Shown here: in pieces, positions 58,901 to 64,000 of the stretch
How positions within the stretch are numbered: the stretch's first letter is position 1
How the letters are laid out: the number at the start of each line of letters is the position of its first letter
Assembly (NCBI GenBank): GCA_029379385.1
Contig: CM055608.1
Location: 23,868,350-23,932,349 of the forward strand
DNA length: 64,000 nucleotides
Source of the DNA: Quillaja saponaria
Taxonomy: Eukaryota; Streptophyta; Magnoliopsida; Fabales; Quillajaceae
Direction of reading: 5' to 3'
Notes under the pieces: generated by a model
The model's input: the letters and a program-made list of their open reading frames with translations, nothing else
What the model was told of the DNA's origin: nothing
The model's database searches: none
Made by a program: the position numbers and the translations under genes

Positions 58901-61378
58901 TCATCCTGGGATCTCCCACACTCATTTGTGGGAGCTGGTGTCACTAGAAAATATGGCAATAAAAGTTCAACTCATTTCCAAAATTGCAGAAACTACGTCC
59001 AAAGATCTTTCAGAAAATATCCTGTACATGCATATCACATTTAACTTCCAAGTCATGCAAGATAGAGCAGTTAAAAACAACAGAGTCAATAAGTCTCACC
59101 ATTCCCCAAAAACCTGGATTATAAATACCAACTCCCCCAGGTTGGCATATGTTGGCACCTTTGCCATCACAGAGCACTTCTATTTTCAGTGCAACCTTAT
59201 TACGCTCAAAGCAAGAAGAGCGGTCAGTTGATACAATAAGGGACGATTCATCTCCAATAATGGACCAAGGATCGATATTTGAGGGAGTATTAGGGCCCCC
59301 GGCTTCAAAACCTAGAAGACAATAGTTCATGAGAATGTGCACGCCAAAAATATCTCCCTGTACTTGACCTTTGCGATAAACTATACATGAACAACCAGGT
59401 AATCAATGGATCTCCCAGATTGAAATGAGTTTTCAACTTTGGAACCTACCTCCATTTGAGATACCTTCCCCCCTTCTAGCCAACATTAGATTAAGGAAGA
59501 GAAAACCAAGAGAGAAGATAAGAAGATTCAGAAGCAAATGATTTATTTTAGAAGGAAGGAAAATTATAGAATATAAAATAGTAAACACTGTTGCAAAATT
59601 CTAATGCTATAATAATCATCTTTATAATGGATTTAGTATGAAGATGATACTTATTTACTACATATTGGAAAAGTAAACAACAAAAACCACTTGCATGACT
59701 TTTGAAAATAGACCATACAAATAATAGACATAGCCCTCAGTAGAACTAGCAGAATATTCTGATTAATATCAACAGTTCACTAAGTGTTATGGAGCCTTAA
59801 AATGCCAATATATAAGTTCAAGAGTTTCAGGCACCATTATTCAACTAAGGATGCAATTTCTGTCCCAAAGAGATTAGTCTGTGGATGTTATCAGTGTTCA
59901 CTTTTTCAAGTGGTTGGTACCGATTATTCTCACCATAGCCCAAAAACCTGGATTAAAAATACCGACTCCCCCAGGTTGGCATTTTTTGGCACCTTTGCAA
60001 TCACAAAGCACTTCCATTTTCAGGGAAACCTTATTATGGTCAAAGCAATAAGACTGATCAGTTGATACAACAAGGGATGATTCATCTCCAATAATTGACC
60101 AAGGATCGATCTTTGAGGGAGTGTTAGGCTCCCTGGCTTCAAACCTAGAAGACAATAATTCATGCAAATGTGCTCACCCAAAATATCCCATTGTACTTGA
60201 CCTTTGTGATCACTATAAATGAACAACCAGGTAATCAACGGATCACCCAGATTCTAATGAGTTTTCAAATTTCAAAACTACCTCCATTACTACTCTTGAA
60301 ATAGTGATATTGAGATACCTTTCTTCATTCCAGCCAACAATATTAGATTAAGGATGAGAAAAAGATTTAAAAGAGAATTTTTCTTTTTAAAAGGAAGAAA
60401 AACTAGAACATGAGATAGTCAAACGCAGATGCTAAGGTAAACCACTTGCATGACTTTTGAAAATATACCATACCATACAAATAACAGAAGTATTCCTAGA
60501 TAGAACTAGCATAATATTCTGACTAGTATCAGCAGTTCACTAAGTGATATGGAGCTGTAAAATCCCAATATATGATTTCAAGAACTTCAGTCACCATTAT
60601 TCAAGTAAAGATGCAATTTCTGTTCCAAAGAGAAAAAAAAGGAAACAATAGAAATGGGAAAAGAGACAACTTATATGCCAAACTCAATCTCATTGCAGCA
60701 CCGCTATTCTTCTTCTTCCTTCACATTCTTAATTAATCACTATATTCTTTTTGTAATGAAAATTACTATGGACTTAATCATTGCCCTACCATGTCGATTG
60801 AATGGAAAAAATATTTTTCACTCACACACATATGTTGCAGTAACAGTGAAAAATGTAAAGATATATCTTTTTCTTCTTTTAGAATTTCAGGGAATTTGGA
60901 AACGACCTCTGTTGTTCACAAGCTCTGCCCACAATCCCCCGGCTCCAGCATGGTTAATCTCCTGTATAAGAGAGTTAACAAATTTTATAGAATTTCTGTT
61001 TAACAAATACATTGCCTGTGAGAGTCCTTAACAATACAGTATTTATGTTTAGTCAAAACAACCATAATAGCATATATTTAAGTGCAAATGTATATGTACG
61101 TGATTAAATATATGCAGTGATAAACTATATAATAATTTCCCAGCATCCACCGGCAACAGTGACCTAGAGAAGAAGCCCACCTATTGATTGTTGCTCACCT
61201 CAAAGAATATTCCAAAAAGAGTACCAGGGATTGGCCTTCCTGATGTTTGAGAAGCGTCAACAAGCAGCCTTGCTGTATTGTTCGCATCAAGTCCAATAGC
61301 ACAGCATTGGAAAACAGAACAGACCACCATCAAAAGGTTGAGAAGAAGGACAGTGTAAGGGACCTCGAAGAAGCCCAT
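37939..61378 (-). CDS. ASD1: Alpha-L-arabinofuranosidase, glycoside hydrolase family 51 (ASD1-like)
   Basis: Secreted cell-wall enzyme releasing terminal arabinose from arabinoxylan, arabinan or arabinogalactan side chains. Exons on the minus strand are 61378-61199, 60961-60907, 59311-59100, 58538-58417, 58304-58151, 57971-57902, 57431-57286, 57180-57135, 57041-56989, 50728-50584, 49872-49754, 49631-49560, 49455-49352, 49098-49042, 48617-48419, 41886-41740 and 38088-37939. All are GT-AG with matching phases, giving 676 residues; Arabidopsis ASD1 is about 678. The signal peptide is MGFFEVPYTVLLLNLLMVV. A carbohydrate-binding-like region lies in exons 3-5, then the GH51 barrel, with acid/base Glu about residue 386 (AVGNEDCGKK) and nucleophile Glu about 463 (FVSEYAV), then a C-terminal beta domain ending SDPSIRSSI. 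Introns 9, 15 and 16 are bloated by transposons, yet every exon is open. A duplicated exon 3 sits in intron 2. At the exon 14/15 junction the family's usual NDRRW reads NDRSW. Confidence 0.95.
38304..41408 (-). mobile_element. Degenerate RTE-clade LINE in intron 16 of the arabinofuranosidase gene
   Basis: Reading on the minus strand from about 41408 to 38304. An endonuclease domain (start ICIATWNIETIIGKLREL at about 41150; end region GEESILDFAVAYDLILANTF and SQIDFVLTRR at 40.7-40.5 kb) precedes reverse transcriptase pieces (YQGIKLI, NQFGFMPGRSTM at 39.5 kb) and a C-terminal region (YGTECWAVKKQ, MRMLRWMTKHTRKDKIRN, RLRWFGHIQRR at 38.8-38.5 kb). These match plant RTE elements. Several frameshifts and stops make it non-autonomous. 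The 3' end (plus-strand left) is a short (TTGAG)n tail at 38304-38318 in place of poly(A). CCAAGTAAT at 38296-38304 and CCAAGTGAT at 41409-41417 may be a one-mismatch target-site duplication. It lies in the same orientation as the host gene. Confidence 0.85.
43123..43242 (+). repeat. 5' LTR of the intact copia element
   Basis: 120 bp, TG...CA, identical to the 3' LTR. It contains a perfect 16-bp palindrome CTAGTATATATACTAG at 43175-43190, whose centre can serve as the TATA box. Confidence 0.95.
43243..43262 (+). promoter_or_regulatory. Primer-binding site (initiator Met-tRNA)
   Basis: TGGTATCAGAGC begins directly after the 5' LTR. This is the usual plant copia PBS, complementary to the 3' end of initiator methionine tRNA, where minus-strand DNA synthesis is primed. 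Confidence 0.9.
43283..43350 (+). repeat. GC-rich 21-bp tandem repeat in the copia leader
   Basis: Unit CGTTGACCGCCGCAGAGCCGC is repeated at 43283 and 43304 with a partial third copy at 43325. It runs into CCGGCGCCGGCGCCGCC, which can fold on itself. Position downstream of the PBS suggests an RNA structure for packaging or dimerisation; this is inference. Confidence 0.8.
43840..48252 (+). CDS. Ty1/copia gag-pol polyprotein, intact
   Basis: 1470 residues in one frame. The Gag region (about 1-260) is followed by a CCHC zinc knuckle (C268, C271, H276, C281). The aspartic protease motif DSGASDH is at 370-376. The GAG-pre-integrase region around 505-560 includes WHRRLGH. The integrase DDE residues are D572 (HSDVWGP), D635 (RSDNGTEY) and E671 (NGIAERKN); the last two are 35 residues apart, as expected. 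Reverse transcriptase starts about residue 980 (WELASLPHGKRAVGCKWVF) and has YVDD at 1154-1157. RNase H starts about 1315 (YTDADWAG) and has SRSSAEAEYRAM. The order protease, integrase, RT, RNase H defines copia. The stop TGA at 48250-48252 overlaps the polypurine tract. No frameshift or internal stop. Confidence 0.97.
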   Translation: MSEEVVSPGNGSSGSRSRVGISNDNPSLQISPMKFDGNNFLAWSRSCLLFIQARGLYGYVIGSKRKPADGDPLLESWISENSLVMSWLINSMQPQISRGYLLLDSADKMWTALCQTYSQVGNDIQVFELRKKLHETKQGELTIAQYFAELSGLWQELDYYQEYQPVHPADAASYKKVVDKERVYDFLAGLNLEYDQIRVQVLGRDPFPNLRQTYAYVQQEESRRIAMLHVVTRERSAMVATPIPKESKGVHTRGIEIARGSDKDDLQCDYCGKTRHTRDTCWKLHGRPTRGRGGRFVGPPRSRAHVSDTVESSPSTESSALNPEEMQHLRRLMAKLDGCPSTSAASSHHASSHHALGTHSTTDSEPWIIDSGASDHMTGTSRNFSTYFPCSGKDKVRVADGSLSTISGKGSIQCTPTLPLSSVLHVPKFSMNLLSISSITRDLNCQAIFDSCCCKFQELGTGRTIGYGKEQDGLYLLEYGPSILANTVGTVASSQSLQSSASITSQQQLVQWHRRLGHPSFLVLGNMFPDLLKHCTMNNLLCDACEFAKHKRASYPLLNNKSTTPFALIHSDVWGPSRVVSLSGYKWFVTFIDCFSRTTWVYLLRAKNEVFTCFQMFHKLVCTQFDCKVKILRSDNGTEYTEGNFQKYLRDHGIMHQTSCVDTSAQNGIAERKNRHLLEVARSLMFTMNVPKAYWGDAVLSAAYLINRMSLRTLDFNTPLDVLQGNCSFVVPPKVFGCVCFVHEHGKNISKLDHRALKCIFIGYSATQKGYKCYHPPTRKTYVSMDVTFHESNPYFSTTPFQGESNSEEEVSYGSKGEWLPELLIEDRMKEKEDEAKQDESILEEERNNEIHTRLAKPDLLKYSRRCRQHGKIAIEPALPSQEFSPDPASMPVHPCKSPDAIPSSNTPHDSPVIDDTNLPIAIRKAVRTCTHHPISNHVSYKSLSPSYRAFVSTLSSVSIPQDWKEALADPKWEDAMVEEMKALSKNDTWELASLPHGKRAVGCKWVFTIKRKADGTIERYKARLVARGFTQTYGVDYQETFAPVAKMNPIRVLISCAANLGWDLQQLDVKNAFLHGDLAEEVYMEIPLGFSCQKTEGKVCKLKKSLYGLKQSPRAWFDRFQKAMISFGYQQSNTDHTMFVKHCHGRITILIVYVDDIVVTGDNPAEVSKLKSHLAKEFEIKDLGKLCYFLGIEVAHSDRGIFLSQRQYVLDLLEETGMLGCRPATTPIETNHKLQSGDGEYVDRERYQRLVGRLIYLSHTRPDIAYAVSVVSQFMHDPRSDHLDAVHRILRYLKSAPGKGLLFENNRSLKLEAYTDADWAGSLDDRRSTSGYCTFVGGNLVSWRSKKQTVVSRSSAEAEYRAMAHGTCELLWLKKLMEELRLSWEKPLLLYCDNTAAINIAHNPVQHDRTKHIEIDRHFIKEKLDSRLICIPFVRSESQLADIFTKGLSSLVFHSIVCKMGMRDIYAPS
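48250..48259 (+). promoter_or_regulatory. Polypurine tract
   Basis: TGAGGGGGAG lies immediately before the 3' LTR and primes plus-strand synthesis. It overlaps the polyprotein stop codon. Confidence 0.85.
48260..48379 (+). repeat. 3' LTR of the intact copia element
   Basis: 120 bp, identical to 43123-43242 and followed by the AGAAC target-site duplicate. It lies only 39 bp downstream of exon 15's donor side, measured on the host strand. Confidence 0.95.
51021..51160 (+). repeat. 5' LTR of the degenerate copia element
   Basis: Starts TGTTAGAATAG and ends about CTTTTATATC, just before the PBS-like GGTATTAGAGC. It differs from its partner LTR by many substitutions and a deletion near 51067. 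Confidence 0.8.
52020..52529. mobile_element. Non-autonomous hAT element (MITE), 510 bp, nested in the old copia
   Basis: Ends are TAGGGGTGGCAA and its inverted counterpart TTGACACCCCTA. The element is flanked by a perfect 8-bp target-site duplication GAGGAAGG (52012-52019 and 52530-52537), the hallmark of hAT transposases. Both arms are filled with GAGCCGAGC/GCTCGGCTC-type subterminal repeats in both orientations, probable transposase binding sites. No coding capacity. It interrupts the Gag region of the old copia, so it arrived later. Confidence 0.93.
52255..52325 (+). other. tRNA-like (A-box/B-box) module inside the hAT MITE
   Basis: TTGGTTTAGTAGTAATCTG (A-box-like) is followed about 30 bp later by GAGGTTTTGAGTTCAACTC (B-box-like). 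This resembles the head of tRNA-derived SINEs. It may be a captured SINE fragment in the MITE core; weak but spaced as expected. Confidence 0.35.
55741..55934 (+). repeat. 97-bp tandem duplication in the RT region of the degenerate copia
   Basis: Units 55741-55837 and about 55838-55934 both begin ACTAAACTTGTACCAGATG and end near CAGTGACC(C/T)GACCT, with about ten differences. The duplication disrupts the RT frame. Confidence 0.9.
56586..56719 (+). repeat. 3' LTR of the degenerate copia element
   Basis: Begins TGTTAGAATAG after a decayed polypurine tract (GAAGGGCAG) and ends about TCTTATATC. Diverged from the 5' LTR. Confidence 0.8.
59090..59871 (-). repeat. Duplicated segment A, carrying functional exon 3
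   Basis: This unit of about 780 bp contains exon 3 (59100-59311, 212 nt) plus about 560 bp of the intron on its 5' side. It is alignable along its whole length to 59927-60635. Shared landmarks are CTTGCATGACTTTTGAAAATA, CAGTTCACTAAGTG and GATGCAATTTCTGT. Confidence 0.9.
59927..60635 (-). pseudogene. Duplicated segment B, carrying a frame-shifted copy of exon 3
   Basis: Second copy in intron 2. Its exon copy, 59934-60144, keeps the acceptor (CTTCTAG|G) and donor (ATG|GTGAGA) but is 211 nt long, because one T is missing right after the acceptor (GTTTGAAG versus GTTTTGAAG). Spliced to exon 2 it would shift the frame. The rest still encodes a recognisable protein segment (NTPSKIDPWSIIGDESSL, QPGGVGIFNPGFWAM) with about a dozen substitutions. 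Most likely a dead exon, or one whose inclusion would give a truncated product. Confidence 0.85.
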
Positions 61379-63236
61379 TATTTTGTTTAGCACATTCAAT
61401 CAATCAGCAGCCTAATTGAACACAGACATAAAGGGAGATAATAAGCGTAGTGTGATTAGATAGTAAAAGAAGAAGATACCAAGCTTATCAAGCAAAATGG
61501 TTTGATAGAGACCCTTGACAACTTAATTTGTCGTCAGCGCCATGGTTCTCCAAATATGACAAAAACAATCCGTCTTTTCTCCCTCTTTTCTTTCTTTTCT
61601 TTCTACGTTTGGGAAGCAGAGTAAGTCAACAAACTACAAATAGATCAAATATTTCCAACCACAAAATAGAATGCCAAAGTTACAAGTTATTGCGATTCCA
61701 TTCACATCATTTTGCTGATTTTATGTAAATGACCAGCTCAATTGGAGAGTGGAAATGGGGTAAATAATTGAATTTATTATTTTCCCAAGTCCTTCAATGT
61801 CAATTACGGAGCAAAATTGGTCAATTAACAATTTGAAGAGAAGGGTAGCCAGGGACCGAGAAAGATTCCAAATTTATACTTCAGACGAGAGACCCATCTC
61901 TCTCTCTCTGTCTATATATCAAAGCATATACATACCAAAATTTTCTATAAACAGTTTGTAAATTCAAAAAATTCATAGAGTAAAATTCTTACTGCTTATG
62001 TTGGGAAACAAGAGCTAAAATTGCTTGCTGATGTTACTGAATGTAGAGCTGACTCCAATGGGGTTGTGGATTATTTGATTGGGTTTCTCATTGTTTCCAA
62101 CAGAAGTCGAGCGGTAGGCTTTGCCTTTGTTTTGCTTCCACGGCAAAGGCTACTTGGCAGTGGACCACAAGAGACAGATTCTGTTTGTTCAGGATTTTCC
62201 GGGGACTGTCACAGTTGTTCTACTTATACAACTTATAGTAAAAAATAAAAACATTAATAAGTAAAAGGAAAAAGAAAATTATTTGCTGATGTTGTTAAGG
62301 TCTAAAAGTCTAACATTAATTTATTGGCAATTAAGTGTGTAAGTAGCGTTATTCTTCTTATAAATTAATGTTAGAGTGTATGTATTTTATAATTAATTAA
62401 TTTAAGAGAAGGAAAAGTAATTAGTGGACAAATATGATAAAAGATGATTTAAAATGTTTAAGATCTATATTTTTTTTAATAATAATCGATTTAAATATTT
62501 TTAACCAAATTTCTACATCACAACTTTAGCATTTGGATTAAATTTGTGTGAATTATTTTGTTAAAGCATAATAAATATTCTATTTGAAATATAAGTACTT
62601 GATTCATTTTTTAATTTATTGAATGATTAATACTTTTTAATCTTAAATAATAATAAAATGTAATTTTTTTTTTTTTTTGATTTGAGAGATTATATTTCTA
62701 TCCATAACTTAGAATAATACTATATGTTAGAATATGAAAAATATTATAGTTATATTTATCTACATAAAAAATTATTAAAATTCATTTGAGATTCCATTAT
62801 TTTCTATATAAAAAAAAACCTCTATTTTTATTTTAGTTCTTAGAATTTTTAAAAGTTTTAAAATATTTGTTTAAAAAAATAAAAAAATTAAGACTTCTAT
62901 TAAAGAGTAAAAGTTTTAAATATGATATCAGCCTGTTTTGAGTATTGCCCAAAACTTAGGTTTTGGCTGCCTGGCCTTGCGTTTCAAGAACTCCTTGGTC
63001 CATGCTTCTAGGCAGTTGAGACCCAGGCCATTGTGGTCTTTTTTTTTTTTTTTTTCAATATTTTACTTTTTGCCTTTTCCTAAAATTGTCATCTTGTCCT
63101 AGCCAAAAATCGCAAATGGCCCTCCCTCATTTCCTTAATTCCAAACGTGTCCTTGGCCCAAATTTAAAAATTGACAGCTAGCCTTGCCAACAGTCCATAT
63201 AACTTAAGTTATATTTTTTAATTATGTTATTTACAA
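61379..63236. other. Intergenic spacer with the arabinofuranosidase promoter, no other gene seen
   Basis: The arabinofuranosidase leader and promoter lie to the right of 61378. CT/GA repeats occur at about 61897-61915. An ORF at 62021-62248 has no recognisable family. T-rich runs at 62667-62680 and 63038-63055. The remainder is AT-rich and featureless. Confidence 0.5.
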
Positions 63237-64000
63237 TACAACTCAACTCAACTCAACTAAGTTTTAAATCTTAAACGAGTTGGGCCCGGCTATATGAATT
63301 ATTTTTCTCCATTCGCATTGATTTGATACAACATTTTTAGTAATTCCTAGAACAGCCATATCTTTCTCAATGACTACCCTAATATAAGTTTCGGTCACCC
63401 CTACTATGTCTAACATCCGACACCTGTACTAAGTCACATTTCTTAACTATTATGTCTATTAGCCGACGTTGGATATGTCCAAACAAATGTATACGATTCT
63501 CCCTCATTTTCTCCTTAATAGGTGCTATTTCCACTTTCTTATAAATCTCTTCATTCCTTATTCTATCATTTCTTGTATGTCTGGTCATCCATCTCAACAT
63601 TCTCATTTTGACTACTCCCATCTTATGCAAGTGTTGTTTCTTAATTGCCCAACATTTAGCACTATACAACATAGTTAGTCTTATTGCCATCTTGTAAAAT
63701 TCTCCTTTCAATCTATTTGAGATTTTAGAATCACATAAAACTCCTGAAGCACTTCGCGTGTCACCTACCATGTCTTGGTCCTATGGCTTATATCATGCTC
63801 AATTACGCCATCTTTTTGTATAAATGAACCTAAATACTTAAACACATCCTTTGTAGGGATTGTCTGACGCTCCAAAATTATTTCATTCGAGCTTCCTCTA
63901 GTTTCACTAAGATCACACTCTATATAATCAGTTTTTGTCTGATTCAATATAAGGTCTTTAGATTCTAACTCGTTTCTCCACATTTCTAATTTGGAATTTA
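63237..64000 (-). mobile_element. RTE-clade LINE, 3' portion, continuing beyond the window
   Basis: Same family as the 38-41-kb LINE. On the minus strand it encodes MRMLRWMTRHTRNDRIRN, KMRENR and FGHIQRR-like segments and an upstream RT piece (FKYLGSFIQKDGVIEHD). It ends in a (TTGAG)n tail at 63237-63257 (plus-strand ACTCAACTCAACTCAAC). The frame is broken at about 63770, and the 5' part lies outside the window. Confidence 0.85.

Noticed and set aside
62021..62248. 75-codon ORF right of the arabinofuranosidase gene
   Set aside because: Slightly less AT-rich than its surroundings, but no motif, signal or family match; not supported as a gene.

Overview
The window is nuclear DNA of a eudicot plant, probably a woody or otherwise TE-rich species; I cannot name the species. 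The evidence is spliced genes with GT-AG introns, chloroplast-targeted products (Mg-protoporphyrin cyclase, plastid ribosomal protein PSRP5), plant-type gene families, AT-rich spacers, Ty1/copia and RTE-type retroelements, a hAT-derived MITE and SINE/MITE-like repeats.

Layout, left to right. 1-2.9 kb: AT-rich spacer with a 45-bp tandem duplication and a MITE-like foldback. 2.9-5.3 kb (minus): five-exon gene for the aerobic Mg-protoporphyrin IX monomethyl ester cyclase (CRD1/CHL27), with a G-box just upstream. 7.1-13.4 kb and 17.9-21.8 kb (both minus): two tandem DHHC S-acyltransferase genes with the same five-exon structure. 23.8-25.9 kb (minus): a SUVH1/3-like H3K9 methyltransferase locus with at least seven reading-frame breaks. 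28.1-29.2 kb (plus): two-exon PSRP5 gene. 30.5-34.8 kb (minus): four-exon membrane RING-H2 E3 ligase gene. 37.9-61.4 kb (minus): a 17-exon GH51 alpha-L-arabinofuranosidase gene. 61.4-64 kb: spacer, then an RTE LINE fragment that runs off the window.

The arabinofuranosidase locus is the most interesting part. Its 676-codon reading frame is intact over about 23.4 kb, although its introns carry an RTE LINE (intron 16), a complete and apparently very young Ty1/copia element (intron 15) and an old copia element with a nested 510-bp hAT MITE (intron 9). The copia element has identical 120-bp LTRs, a 5-bp target-site duplication and an uninterrupted 1470-residue polyprotein. Intron 2 also holds a second, frame-shifted copy of exon 3. 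I assembled exon joins by hand from splice-site and phase consistency. Each assembled total is a whole number of codons and matches the family length where I know it.

The genes are ordinary housekeeping or regulatory plant genes and do not form a pathway together. CRD1 and PSRP5 both serve chloroplast biogenesis, but that proximity is probably chance. I found no convincing novel multi-gene system. The unusual features are TE biology, the duplicated exon and the broken SUVH locus.
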